Origin: Marchantia polymorpha subsp. ruderalis
Taxonomy: Eukaryota; Streptophyta; Marchantiopsida; Marchantiales; Marchantiaceae
Length of the DNA stretch: 64,000 nucleotides
NCBI GenBank assembly: GCA_037833965.1
Contig: AP031356.1
Location: 7,400,501 to 7,464,500, forward strand
Direction of reading: 5' to 3'
A program made the translations under genes and the position numbers. A model generated the notes under the pieces. That model made no database searches and had not been told where the DNA came from. It saw only the letters and a list, made by a program, of their open reading frames with translations. The stretch's first letter is position 1; every line of letters begins with the position of its first letter. This document shows positions 1-11,578 of this stretch, piece after piece.

Positions 1-3000
1 TGAGGATCAGAGTACCAACAGGATCATCTACAATTTGGTGACCTTATCCCTACGCAATGAACAAGCTGACTCTCCCAGGAGTTTTATTACAACCATATGA
101 ACAATGTTGCTTCTTCACTTGATCGCTCAAGGCTCCAGCTTGTGAAACCTCAAGTAATCGAAACACATAAGAGTGGAACACGACTGTTCAAGCGATGGTT
201 GACCTACAATGGGCTCATGGCAAGCCGGATAATCCAAATTGAAAGCACTCCATTCTCCAGTTTGTCAAATCCCAACCACCCCTCTGAAAACGATCTCAGT
301 GGGTCGGAATGCAGAAATATGTATATATATATCAACGTTTCAGATTTCGCGCATAAACACCACGTTTGCAATTTGAACTTGGAATTTACATCAGTGCAAA
401 AAACCGATTAAAACGTCAATGAGAAATCTGCCAAACACCAGCAACCCTGAAATCCAAGCAGCACCCGCCAATAAAATAGCGTGCAATAAAACTTTCAATT
501 CATCGACCTACGACAGACAGAACACGCACCAGAGAATTCGAATCCACTGAGATCAAACGACCGAGGAACTCGCTTTCGATCAAAACCCCTGCGCTATGCT
601 ACCTGCTCCCGCGAGCGCATTCGGAATCCCAGGGTTTAACGAACGAAATGCCTCTCCCAAAAACCCTCTGCCCTGACGAGAAAACAGTAAAGTCCCGGCG
701 GGAGAGAGCTCCAGCATCTGCCTACGTGGCCGTCGCGACTTCTCCCAGTCAGCCCCATAAAGGTAAATACCAAAGGGGCAGTTTTGTATGTCGTGCTGAC
801 GTGCCGTTTCTCTGAATCCTACGAGAGGAAAGGGAAAAGCGAGACTCATGGAATTAATCGAATGAAATACCCAATGGTTCAACATGTCCACTAATTTAAT
901 TAAAGCCCAGGCTGTGTAATTATCAATATCTGAAACTCGGTTTGATTATTTTAGTAACATTATTTTCTCTTCTGCTTGATATATTTATAATTCGAAATAA
1001 ATAACTAAAAGGGTGACACCGAAGACACGGAAAATCTGAAACTGGACGGACCCGCTACGACAAGACGTGCGACCGTTCTGTTTTGGAGTATTGTCCGAAG
1101 CCAGTCCTCGTGAACGTATTTTTAGTCACCTCGAGGCACTTGCTACATCACAGTGTCTCGAGGATGCCGGTATCCGGTAACCGGTGGCGTCTGGCAAGCG
1201 CCAGCAGAACGAAGCACGGCCGGAGTTGTGACAATTTAACGCTTGTCGGCAAAGTCTTTCCGTCGGCAGATGCCGGGCGTAGGAACACGGTGATTATAGA
1301 CCCAATCGTGCAGTCTACGTCGCGTCGCGTCCACGTAGAACGAGTCGGTCGGGCTCCTAATGGGCTCAGATTGGTTGGACAGACCCTTGTTCCATCTTTT
1401 GACCAATAATCACGCAGAATTATCGCGCCCGATGCACTGGGTCACATTCACCGTGAAACTTCACGTCGCTTTGTTTGCTTCCATTCAGAAAAGTAAGATG
1501 TATCGGAACGTTGACCATTAATTGTCATGAATAATGAATTTCGTCATCGCGATGACATTTCGATACCCCTCGCACGAGAAGAGTCAACGGGGTATGAACC
1601 CGCATAATGGTTTCCAGGGGAAGACCTCTCCTGGTGGCCTACTTGTACTCAATTTGCAATTTGCTTTTCATCCAATACTCATTTACGAAAAAATACAAGG
1701 GCTGAATCCAAATCCCAAATTGTCGCTAAATGCAAAGTGCACATTTTCGCTAACTTCAAACTCATCCGCTACTCTCGACGTCGACGGGAAAGAAGACTAG
1801 TCTAATCTGGTATTACTGTGTGGCTGATCCTGGTCGATCCTCCCTCCTTAAAATTAGTTATGTGAAGTTGCACTTACAACAAATTCATTCCAGGTCTTGG
1901 ATGAATCTCAGTGAGTGCAAAGACGACCGTATTTCCCTCGTATCAGCCTTGAGCCGTGAGCGATGGAGTGCTGACGGACACTGTGGGAATCTCCTGCTTC
2001 ATACGCTTCCTCTCGCGTCCAGAGGATGGTAGATTCTGTAGACTCGAGGCTCGGGAAGTCGTCAATCGCCTCGGACCCGTCGGGACGAACTCTGACTGAC
2101 GTGTGAGGACGACAATAGTCATTGGGAGAGGAGAAACCGGAACGATCATGACTCTTTGCCCAGATGTTCGATCTCAGGCCATCCATCCTTCGCAAATTAC
2201 ACCATGAAGCTGTGATGCGCTTTGCCTCTGCTGAAAGTCTGCTCGTCAGTCTGGAAGGACGAATATCACTCTGTTGCAGGGCGGTGGCAAAATTCTCACA
2301 CTCACGTCCCAGAGAAAACGCTTCGAGGATGTATCGGGAACATAATTTGTTTGGATTGTCTGTCAGCTTTTGGATCTGAAGCAAGCACCTGGCCCTGAGC
2401 TGTCCCAGCTGGCCCTGAGGCCCGCTTTGTATGTGCCAGAGAAAAGTAATACATCAAACCGACTGACGAGGTTTCAATCTCTGTGCAAAGGTGCACGTGC
2501 ATTTTACACCGACGATCGATCGATCTCTACTCTGAACACCCATAAAGCTGGACCGGATTCTACTCAGCAACAGAGGGGACAAGCCCCCAGCCCAGCCTGT
2601 GATGATGGATGGATGGATGCAGAGAAAATAACCTCTCGAACCATGCTTTGTGCTCTACCTGTGGGACATGTGAAAGTTTTCAAGCCTGCTCGAGGAAGCA
2701 ATCACAGCTAGATGGAGCACAGAGCGAAAGTGTGTGGGCCTGCTGAGCAGTTACTTATCTCCACACTGTCCATCATATATTACACATGCATCCTACTTTC
2801 CGGCCAGTGCAAAAGCCTATAAATCCATACTTCTGCACCCACTGAAAATCTCATGACAGACCCGACTGGAGATTCAGTCCAAAGTTTCACTCGCAACAAC
2901 AATTTTCACCCCTTGCGTGAAAATTGAAGACCTGTCTCTGGAGTAATGAAATCGAAACTTGCAACTGACAAAATCCCCTGTGAATGACGATGTCGGAGTC

Positions 3001-3850
3001 CATATTCATCCCACCGAGAATGAGAACCGAGCGGGAAGGGGTCTGCGAGGAAATTGACCAGCAATTTACGCCAGGAGTGCATCTGTTTCTTTCGGTATTC
3101 GAGCTCCGAGCTAGACGAAGACAACAGATGTGATACGTGCATGAGTGTGCACACGCTTACAATAACATCGTTCCAAGATATATTACGATCGAATGATAAA
3201 ATCCTTCGGCTCACAAACGCTCGAGAAGAAGGATGGAATTCATCGACTCAGCCCCGGCTCACGGCTGACACACTCTGTACAGCGAAAACTCGAGATGCCA
3301 ATCTAAGAAGTTGAATATGCACTCGTCCTCTCGAGAACCAGTCGTAAAACCTCCTGCGAGAGGGATGGGTTGCCTCCTCTCCTCTCCTCTAGACCTCGCC
3401 TGCTTAGAAGAAAGGCTGCAGCACTTTCCAGATCCACCTTCTAACTCCGTTTTTACTCTCTGCCCCTCTAAGTCTTCTCCTTCCTTGTATTCCCCATGCC
3501 CGGCAAGCTCTCTGGCAGGGCTCTGGGGACTCGAAACCAACACACGGACTCACTAACCAACCCCTCTAATTTCCCTACTCTCGCCGCATTTGATAGAACT
3601 TACAAATTGCACAAGCATCGATACCTGATGGTCGGACGACCTCGCTCGGGATAGCTCTCAGCTGCTTTCCAGGCCTGCAGCAGCGAGTGAATGCTATGGT
3701 GCTAGGTAGCTGAGTTCTAAGGATTCATATACAATATGTACTGGGAAGACTCCGCGTGCCTCGAAGTCGATGACCTGATCGATCGAACCTGAGGCATGGT
3801 CGCCCGCCACGACTGTTTAGCATGATCACCTCGTCGGGTCCGCAGACATG
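1..3850. other. Left flank, no supported gene
   Basis: Several open frames of 60-158 codons lie here on both strands (for example 580-891 and 1908-2384, both on the minus strand). None shows a recognisable domain, a convincing start context or matching splice sites, and they overlap one another, so I call none of them. The pyrimidine-rich minus-strand sequence at about 540-860 could be the leader of a gene that lies off the left edge, but that is a guess. The part just below 3850 is probably the 3' untranslated region of the small minus-strand gene next door. Confidence 0.5.
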
Positions 3851-4408
3851 TCACTTTACTTGATGAGGAGCAGTCAAATCCGTCATGAGCAGTCCGGAAT
3901 TGAGGGAGGAGAGGGAATTGAGAGATCGGATGCGGAGCATGGTGTCGTGAGGCTCGCCGAACATTTTCTCGAACGTCATGGCCCGGCTCAGAGGAACTTT
4001 GGGCTTGGCGCCGATGGGGCGAGCAGCGTGCGATGCTGCACTCCAGATCATGTCGACGTACGCATCGCCCAGTTTTTCCATCACGGTGCGTCTGCTGGCG
4101 GACGACGTGGAAGCGGATCGGCGCAAAGCCGCACCTTCGGCTGCGGCGGCTGCCTTTTGCTCCTTCGCCTTACTGCCGTCGCTCCTGGCGCCATCGCCCA
4201 GCTTCGACTTCCTCGACGACAGCCCGAAGCGGAACGAGGACGACTTCGTGGGCGCATAGTCGCCCGCCGGTCCCAGCCTCCCATAGCGTTTGCGCAGCAG
4301 TAGCCTCACCACCCTCGACGGCTCCACGCCTGGCTCTCCCGCTCCCGCCGCCATCCTGCTCCTCCCTGCAGAATCAGCCCGCTTACTGCTGCTGCTCATC
4401 GGCCACAT
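3851..4408 (-). CDS. Small Ser/Ala/Arg-rich plant protein, unrecognised
   Basis: An uninterrupted minus-strand frame encodes 185 residues. I place the start at the ATG at 4408-4406 (protein begins MWPMSSSSKR). The frame extends a few codons further upstream but without an ATG. The protein is basic and low in complexity at first: basic residues around 32-43 (RVVRLLLRKRYGRL), a Ser-rich stretch at 56-70, and an Ala run at 86-90. It then becomes more ordered: residues 108-130 (VMEKLGDAYVDMIW...) look like an amphipathic helix, followed by FEKMFGEP at 147-153 and a Ser/Leu-rich tail. Third codon positions are GC-rich, as expected of coding sequence. There is no signal peptide or membrane segment. 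The arrangement of a basic, serine-rich protein with one short conserved-looking helix is common in plant-specific regulatory proteins of unknown function, but I do not recognise the family. A TATA motif about 800 bases upstream and a long CT-rich leader support a real transcript. Confidence 0.62.
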   Translation of the reverse strand: MWPMSSSSKRADSAGRSRMAAGAGEPGVEPSRVVRLLLRKRYGRLGPAGDYAPTKSSSFRFGLSSRKSKLGDGARSDGSKAKEQKAAAAAEGAALRRSASTSSASRRTVMEKLGDAYVDMIWSAASHAARPIGAKPKVPLSRAMTFEKMFGEPHDTMLRIRSLNSLSSLNSGLLMTDLTAPHQVK

Positions 4409-5175
4409 TTTCACCCCCTTCCTCACTTGCTCCAAATTCCAAATTCCCTCCCGCTCAACCGATTCTCCCCACTCCTCTCACGCCCAGGCACCGAGTGCTG
4501 CTGATGATGATGATGATGATTATGATTCCGCTCGACCAATTCCGTCACTCGATCATAGCCTGCCTGTGCCTCGACTATGAGGTAAGAGAGAGAGAGAGAG
4601 AGCTCAGATTAACGTTTATCACAAATTCAGACGTAGACGAAGACGAATGCTTTCAAAGGATCCCTTGCAGGCTACGAGAAATAAGTACGTTGCGAATCGG
4701 CCGCCACGCACGCAGGCCTGCCTTGGCGTGAATCGATAGGGAGGGAGGGGTCGGGTCAATGCAATCCAATCCAAAGCAAATTTGGGTTTTTAGGCCGAGC
4801 ACGCACGAAGGCGTCCCGGAGAAGGACGACGACCTGGCAGCAGGCACAGCTCGAGGCGAGCGAGCCCAGTCAAGCCAAGGGACGGGGGAGATGCTTTTCT
4901 AACTCTTTTTATTAGACGCCGGGGACCGAGTGATGTCCACGAGACAATCAATCGAAAGCGAGAGAGCGACGAGCGAGCTCAGATAAGGAGAGAGGGGCTC
5001 GCTCCCAGAGAGGGCCCCCCGCCTCGTCGTCGTCGTGGATCGAGTCAATCCCCCCCCTTCTCTAGCCCGAGCGCCATCGCCAGGTGCCAGCAGCAGCAGC
5101 AGCAGCAGACGACGACGGCGACGACGCGGCGACGGCGGCCCCACAACGACGTCGGTACGGATACGACCGGACTCC
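4409..5175 (-). promoter_or_regulatory. Probable long 5' leader of the small minus-strand gene
   Basis: Between the start codon and the TATA motif lies simple-sequence DNA: a GAT run near 4503-4522, a GA/CT run near 4586-4601 and seven CAG units at 5088-5108. On the minus strand the CT run is followed by a TTACCTCATAG sequence that could be the 3' end of a leader intron (AG near 4577). On the plus strand the same bases resemble a donor (GAG|GTAAGAG), so this reading is ambiguous. Long pyrimidine-rich leaders of this kind are common in bryophyte genes. The transcript start is inferred from the TATA position. Confidence 0.4.
5088..5108 (+). repeat. (CAG)7 microsatellite
   Basis: Seven uninterrupted CAG units, followed by an imperfect GAC/GACGG-type run to about 5137. 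It lies in the presumed leader of the small minus-strand gene. Confidence 0.9.
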
Positions 5176-5201
5176 GTCGCCTTGCACCGCCGCTCTGATT
5201 G

Positions 5202-5208
5202 ATTTATA
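5202..5208 (-). promoter_or_regulatory. TATA box candidate
   Basis: A minus-strand TATAAAT in a GC-rich setting (GCGTATAAATC). It would place transcription start near 5175 and give a leader of roughly 770 bases for the gene at 3851-4408. It is the best core-promoter match upstream of that gene; no transcript data were available. Confidence 0.4.
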
Positions 5209-8200
5209 CGCGCCGGCTTATATTTAGCTTATATTCTCCTCGGTTCAAATTGACGAACAGTGATAAGATTCGACGGAGGAAATCTCTTCGTTGACTCCGT
5301 CGTCGTCGGTCTGTCCGACCTTTGCGGTTGTACGGCCCCCCAAGGGGGCCGGAGGACACGTTCCTGACTGGCCCGTAGGATTCTACGCTTTGGGGGCTTC
5401 TTCTGTTGAAGAGGGAAGCAGCGAGAGGCTGAGGGATGACACGAACGAGTACGACGACGACGACGACTTTGTGGTCATTTTTAATTTGTGGAGCTAGGAC
5501 TGAATCTCAGAGTGACTCGGTTCCTTGTGCCTATCAACATTGCAGAGATCCGAGGTGACACACAAGTCCAGGTTTGGTTAGGGGAGTGCGGATGTACGTC
5601 GTGATGATGATTGTCCAGCAGCTCCCGAGCTGCGTTCAGGAAGCCGTAATGAGTGGTTGGATCCACAGGCCGGTCTTTGTCACCCGGCTCCTACACCAGA
5701 TCTCTCTCTCCCTCTCTCTCCCTCTCTCTCTGAAGGCATCGTCTGCATGTGCTGCGATTTTGTTGATCTCCGTCAGAGAGATCAACACGAGACTCTGTCA
5801 GCGGGCCTTTCTCTCTTCGCTCGACTGACTCTATCAAGCGACAAATTGCACAAGTCTAAGGGAGTGAGGGCGGCCTGAACTTCATCCAAGGAAGGATTTG
5901 TCGCAACGGTTATTTTGTTGGGCTCTGGGATGGAAAGTCGAACACTGGACGAGAGACATCGAGAGTAACGGCTAACTGCATGCTTTACTCAACGTAGAAT
6001 TTCCAAAGCGGTTCCGATAATTGAGAGCTTAGATCGCACGGTAATTTGACTCGACGACGGACCGAAGACTCTTGTGCTGCAGCTGTGAATTGCGTGTGAA
6101 GGAAGGAAGGTTGGGTGAGGTTCGGTAATTTCCCATCTTCAACTACAATTACAGCCACGAGCTGGACTTACCTGATTCATTCAGCCTTCATCAATCTCAA
6201 ACGATGGGAGCAATTACGATCCTCGTCCTGCTGGGGTCACTTTTCTCAGAATGTAACCAACTTTACAGAAAGGGCTGCCAGGAATGAAAAATCCCAAAGC
6301 TCCAATTTAAAAGTCCAGTGTCAGATCCTACGCGATTTGTAGGCATCGATCGTTTGCCGATCTCTCGGATCCTGAAAAGGATTGAGTTCTGTCAGCCTGC
6401 GGGTCTCGGGAGCACGAGGGACAAACGACAGATTCACGTACAAACCCAGGAGGGAGGGCATGTGGACTGACTAAAAAGCTGAGCGATCTGGAAACCAATT
6501 TTATCTTCCTACTCTCTGTCTGTCGTAGGAATGGGAGTGCACCACGCCAGCAATCCTCCGGCTCATGAACACGAATCTTTCACTGTAAATGGTTGGAACT
6601 CGAAAATGGATGCCGAGCACACTGTCCCGTTCTTCTCGCAGGCGAACTTATGACTGGCACTGTTGGTCCACGCACGGTCACAGGCATGATGGGCACCGTC
6701 AACCCATGACACCGACAGTCAGCCCAGGCCAGAAATGCGGCAGAATTCTATAGACGAGACCGCGCTGCTCAGGCCATGACTGCTCAGACACACGGTGGCA
6801 TAATTAAATCTTCGTGTCCCGTCTTGTGTGCACGGCTTTCATTCCCTCTGAGAAGAAGAAGAAGATGCACTCGGCATCCTCTCCTCCGCATGCCTCGATG
6901 CCAGTACTGTATGCAGAACATGCAAGGGCGGCGCAGATTATGCACAACAACATGAACTTTCTAGAAGCTTCAGAAATTCTATCCATCTAGCTGGACTCAG
7001 GAGCACAAATATGTGCGGCATATTTATGACTCAATCCTCCACCATATTTGGTCTCACAGCACGAGTATACCAAAGCCTATGATTTTGATTCGAGCGATTT
7101 CATTTACTAGAAAGAGTGCACGATCAATTAGGATGTCAATTCATAAAAATAAACAAACAAACGTCTGTGAACGAGACATACGACGTCAAATTTGACGTCA
7201 ACTCTGTAGCATAGTGATGGATATCTTGCAAAAGCAAGTTACTGTGTTAGAGTCTCAGGCTCTCCGCACTTCTGAGACTCCACAGCGCTGAAGGGAAGGG
7301 GTTGGACTGTCCGGATCAGCTCTGAAAACTCTAGACGGAAGCATGTCTCAACAATACGAATGATGTCGTCCTCATTGAAGACAGAATTTTGGACTCTCCA
7401 TGCACATCTCGGACCCTGAAATATTTGAAAATAAAATTCTTACATTTTACACTCATACTGTTATATTATATCAAATCATCGAAAATAAGATTTGATTCAA
7501 GCACGACCTCTTAATCGTTGAGCACTTACATATGAAGGACGTTGATATGTCTTTCCTAATGTATGATCAAAAATGCGACTGCGCCAACATTTTTTCGATA
7601 TAAACGAATTGATACGCAGCGACTTGAAATAAACTGATTCGACTGTACCAGGCAATATTAACAAATCATGGACACCATTAACCATAGCATTCTCTGCCAC
7701 GTCATGAAATTATGCAAATGTTATAGTCTAAAAATGAAGACATTTAGAAAAAAATACAACAAGTGCTCTACGTAGTTTGAAGACACAATATCAAATAGGT
7801 ATGACTCCAAACCTATCAGATTAAAAAATTCATATGATATTCAAATGCAAAATTTTAAACTGGAGATAGTTTATTCTTAGAGAAGTTTTATATTTCTGAA
7901 AAAAGAACAATCGTGTAATTATATATCTTTATATAAAGATTTATTAAAAAAATATAGAAACTATTAACCTGATATTTTAAAATTTTGAATTATTTCTAAT
8001 CTAGGTGAAGTTTAATAATTAAATGATCAATTTAATTTATTCAAAATAAACATCGTAATGTCAAACAAAAAATATATGCCTAACTCTACATCAACATCCA
8101 CAACAATTACCTGTGACATTTGTTCATATAAAACCCTTTTTTTCCTCAATAAGTCATCCAATTTAAAACATTCCTTGTTGTATCAACAAGTTCGCTTTCA

Positions 8201-8809
8201 CGTGAATGCTTTCTTGAGATTAATTCATTTGTGATAGCAAACACTTAGTATATTAGAAACTAATCCATTTATACAATTTATATTTCCACTTGATGAACCG
8301 TCTTGTAATAACGTCTCAAGATACATGTACTTCGGATTGGAGAAAACATCTTCCAACTCTATCACACTTGATAAGTAGGTTTATGGAAAGTCTATTGCAT
8401 ACTAAGATAATGGGCTAGAAAATTTTTAATTGGAAAGCTGTAAAGAAGACATACATTTTGTCAGTTTTTGATGAAAAAAAAAACTTATTATCAATTTTTG
8501 GGATGACACATATATACTAACAAATTGGTAGTAAACAATCTTTACACCTTTGTTAGATTTGCAATTGTAACTGCATTTATTATCATCATTGAGAATTTTA
8601 TATTTACATAGATGAGAATTAACATTCTAATAAATGAAGAATGCTTTGTATACTATAAAGCATTATGAGTTTTTATTTTTTCCTCCTTGTGTGCTAATTA
8701 ACACAAGATAGTATATGTTACATTGTGATGTTTTTCTTACAATGCCCCGTATAAGTGTGTAGGTTTCATCCATGTGAGAGTTATCATCCTAATTGTTAAT
8801 TTATATAAG

Positions 8810-8885
8810 AAGGTATCATTCATGCACTCCTTGATGGGGCCTTCAGTCCGTGAAGGTATAATTCATGTGCTACTTGACGGGGCCT
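8810..8885 (+). repeat. Two-copy tandem repeat, 43-bp period
   Basis: Copies at 8810-8842 and 8853-8885 share the pattern AAGGTAT-ATTCATG...CTTGA-GGGGCCT, with a few substitutions. A weaker related stretch (GGTTTCATCCATGTG) precedes them at about 8762. The repeat sits at the right end of the AT-rich patch. Confidence 0.65.
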
Positions 8886-8947
8886 CCCATCCTTTTGGTA
8901 TTTTACTTTGTTAATTTTCTGTCTTTCATTAGCATCTACTATTCAGG

Positions 8948-9113
8948 ATATTGTCAAATGAGCCGCCGCCGCCGCCGGCCACGCTATATTCAGAGCGGGA
9001 TGCCCTCGTTGTAAATTTACCTTCGTATTCTCCCCTTTTCCATAAGCACGTACTTCTAATTTATTATTCAGAACTTCAACGTCGATTTCGACATATTGTC
9101 AAAAGAGCCGCCG
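8948..9113 (+). repeat. Diverged tandem duplication, 145-bp spacing
   Basis: The segment ATATTGTCAAA(T/A)GAGCCGCCG occurs at 8948-8968 and again at 9093-9113. Looser similarity continues downstream of both copies (ACGCTATATTCAGAGCG against ACGTTCTGTTCAGCGCG). This looks like an old tandem duplication of about 145 bp. Confidence 0.55.
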
Positions 9114-10477
9114 GCGGCAACGTTCTGTTCAGCGCGCGCGAGTACACTGCGTTCGAGCAAAGCTCGTGGTACATAACGCTCGCAAGAATTCAAGAATGGA
9201 GCTGAGTGCCCGCGCGCACTCGATTTCATGGAAGTTCTTGAATCTGATCTCGGGTCGACGATGGTATCGTTGGGATGTAGATGTCGAGGTGTGACAGCGG
9301 TACGAGAGTGGAGAAAATCCTTCAAAAATCGAGTGTTGGGGAATCAGGTCGGTTCCAGAAGAAGTAGGAGCAATGCCTTCGACAATGAGCAATTCGACGA
9401 GTATAGACTTGGGTAGTCTCCTTGATTGAATTGCTGTCTGATAGGGCTGCAACGTCATGACGATCTGTCTCATTTCGTCCGGTATCTGAAGTCATGCGAG
9501 GAAAGTAAATGCGAGGCGTGAGTGCCTGCCAATGCTGTCAACGATTGAATCACGTCCTCATGGGACGGCTGTGAATTTGCCTTGAGGGCTCCATCCCAGG
9601 AACATACAACGCGTGTGTACAAGTCCCAGAGAGGCTCGTATGCAGAGAACTTCTCCAGATTCATTCAAATCAGATGCGTCGACATGCTTCACGCGACGAT
9701 CGGGGAAATGCGGCGTTCAGAACTTTGAGTACGGAAAACGGAGTATCTATGAAGTATCAAACATCCGCGTGGAGGTTAAAGGGAAACGAAGAGAGACTCG
9801 ATGCTGACCAGACCTTGAAGAGATTTACAATCTCCGGGAAGGAAATTCAGACATATTCATTCAAACGCTACAAGGAGTTGTAGAGATTTAAGACGCAAAG
9901 TATTTCCACATGTGACATATGCAGATTTGCAGGTGATGGTGATGATGAGAGCCGATCTACTGAGATCGCTATCCGCATTCCACTCGTGAACAGTAAATGA
10001 TATCCATCGAGATCACCAGTGTGGTGTTGTAGTTGTTCTGCATCTGAGATGCAATTGGAAACGGGGATTCTATGTCAAGTAGATCCGGTATTCGTATTTC
10101 TCGAAGTGTAGACTGGTGCTTGAGGTAAAACACGGGATGGTGCAACTACAGTAGACTGGATCGAAGGGAATAAGTCCATGGAGGCCTTGGATGGACCCCT
10201 AGACGCGAAATAAACGAACTCGGTAAGTACAATGAAAACATGATCTTCAAAAATGAACTCCAAAAATGAAATCAACCTCTAGAAACTTTGGATCTCTTTG
10301 GAATGCTCCATGAAACCACTGTCAGTTGTTCTGTACTTCAGTGATGGACGACATCTGTTTGTGGTACTAGTTACCTTCATCTCGTCACTGTGGGGTATAT
10401 TCCTCCATTACTGCTCCTACGCTCATGGCTTCCTGCGCAGATCCTCCTCTTATCATTTCTATATCCGTTCCTACCTG

Positions 10478-10508
10478 TCCTCAAAGAGCTTGACAAACTC
10501 TTTGAGGA
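10478..10508. repeat. Inverted repeat, 11-bp arms
   Basis: Perfect arms TCCTCAAAGAG and CTCTTTGAGGA are separated by nine bases. It lies between genes. It could fold as a hairpin in RNA, but no transcript is evident here. Confidence 0.6.
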
Positions 10509-11578
10509 ATGTAACATGGGCCCATGCTACAAACTAATATCCAGCATGCAGCATCCAGATTAAACAGGCAGACTGTCCCGCGACCGAAACCTTTCTTTTG
10601 CTCCGCATCGAATTCTCCTCCACTCCTGCACTCCTGCACAAACATCGACTGCACCATGCACCTCTGTCAACGTTGATTCCAGTGGATGCTCCGTCAGGAT
10701 TTGCTGCGAGCACTGCAGCGTCTGCGCTTGATAAGAGATTGTGAGGAAGTACCATGCATCCAGAAGAGACACGGTACTGTGGCTTAGCATGAGGGATCCC
10801 ACTCCTCATGGTCGTGAATCAGTCCACCGCCTCCCTTGCTCCATGATCAAAAGTCCTAATCACGAAGACTCCGGAGTAGTGCCAGTGTAGTAGGCTAAAA
10901 CGAAGGACATGCACTGCACTGCTCCCACCATGCTTTCTTTGTTCATTCGGTTCTAACCATGTCAGATAAGCTTTGATCCCACGGCAAGAGATTCTATAAG
11001 CAGGTGGTTACCAGCAGAAGAGGAGCTAAATGGACTTGGGCCCGACATCATAGGTTGCAATCTGGTACGCGTCGATCGATTTGGTTGCGTGGGCTGCAAC
11101 GCACGCCCGGCGACATGGTTTGAGTTTGTGTGCAGCCCTCAGTATATAGGAAGATTATGCAGTGTTGATGTCACTTCAAATGTCCTGCAGAGAAGCATGT
11201 ACTTCTCCCAACTTGGGAGAATGTGTTGAGATTTGAGGCGTGTGGCAGAGCTGGACTGCTGACGGCCTTCTCAAGCAACGACTTCGACCGTCCGTGTCAG
11301 AGGGCCCGATCTGATCGTGCCTCTAGGAGTAGCTAGATGAGATAGATCGTTGAATTTCATCAGTCTCATGAATGTTCGAATGTTGGAGCATCGGAAATCA
11401 AGACATAGCTTCTTTTGGATGAGAGAAAGCTCCGTCAGGTGGAATTGTGTTGGAGTGTGGAGATCAAATTTGACCTCTAGTTGTCGCATTTGACCTCCAA
11501 TCGGCCAGAGGTCCGCGGGTTTCGTCCCCCGCCGCGTCGGTGATTGGAGGGATCGTGATGAATGTGTAGCTGAGCAAA

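Larger units (their letters stand above)
5209..11578. other. Intergenic region between the small gene and the MUN/GRAM gene
   Basis: No supported gene. The part from about 7400 to 8940 is strongly AT-rich and without long frames; the rest is of ordinary composition. It contains a CT-rich run at about 5700-5732, two decayed tandem duplications near 8.8-9.1 kb and a hairpin at 10478-10508, listed separately. The last few hundred bases before 11579 should contain the promoter and leader of the MUN/GRAM gene, but I saw no clear TATA box there. Confidence 0.5.

Noticed and set aside
1908-2384. 158-codon minus-strand frame
   Set aside because: Overlaps other frames on both strands, has no domain, and its composition is not clearly coding.
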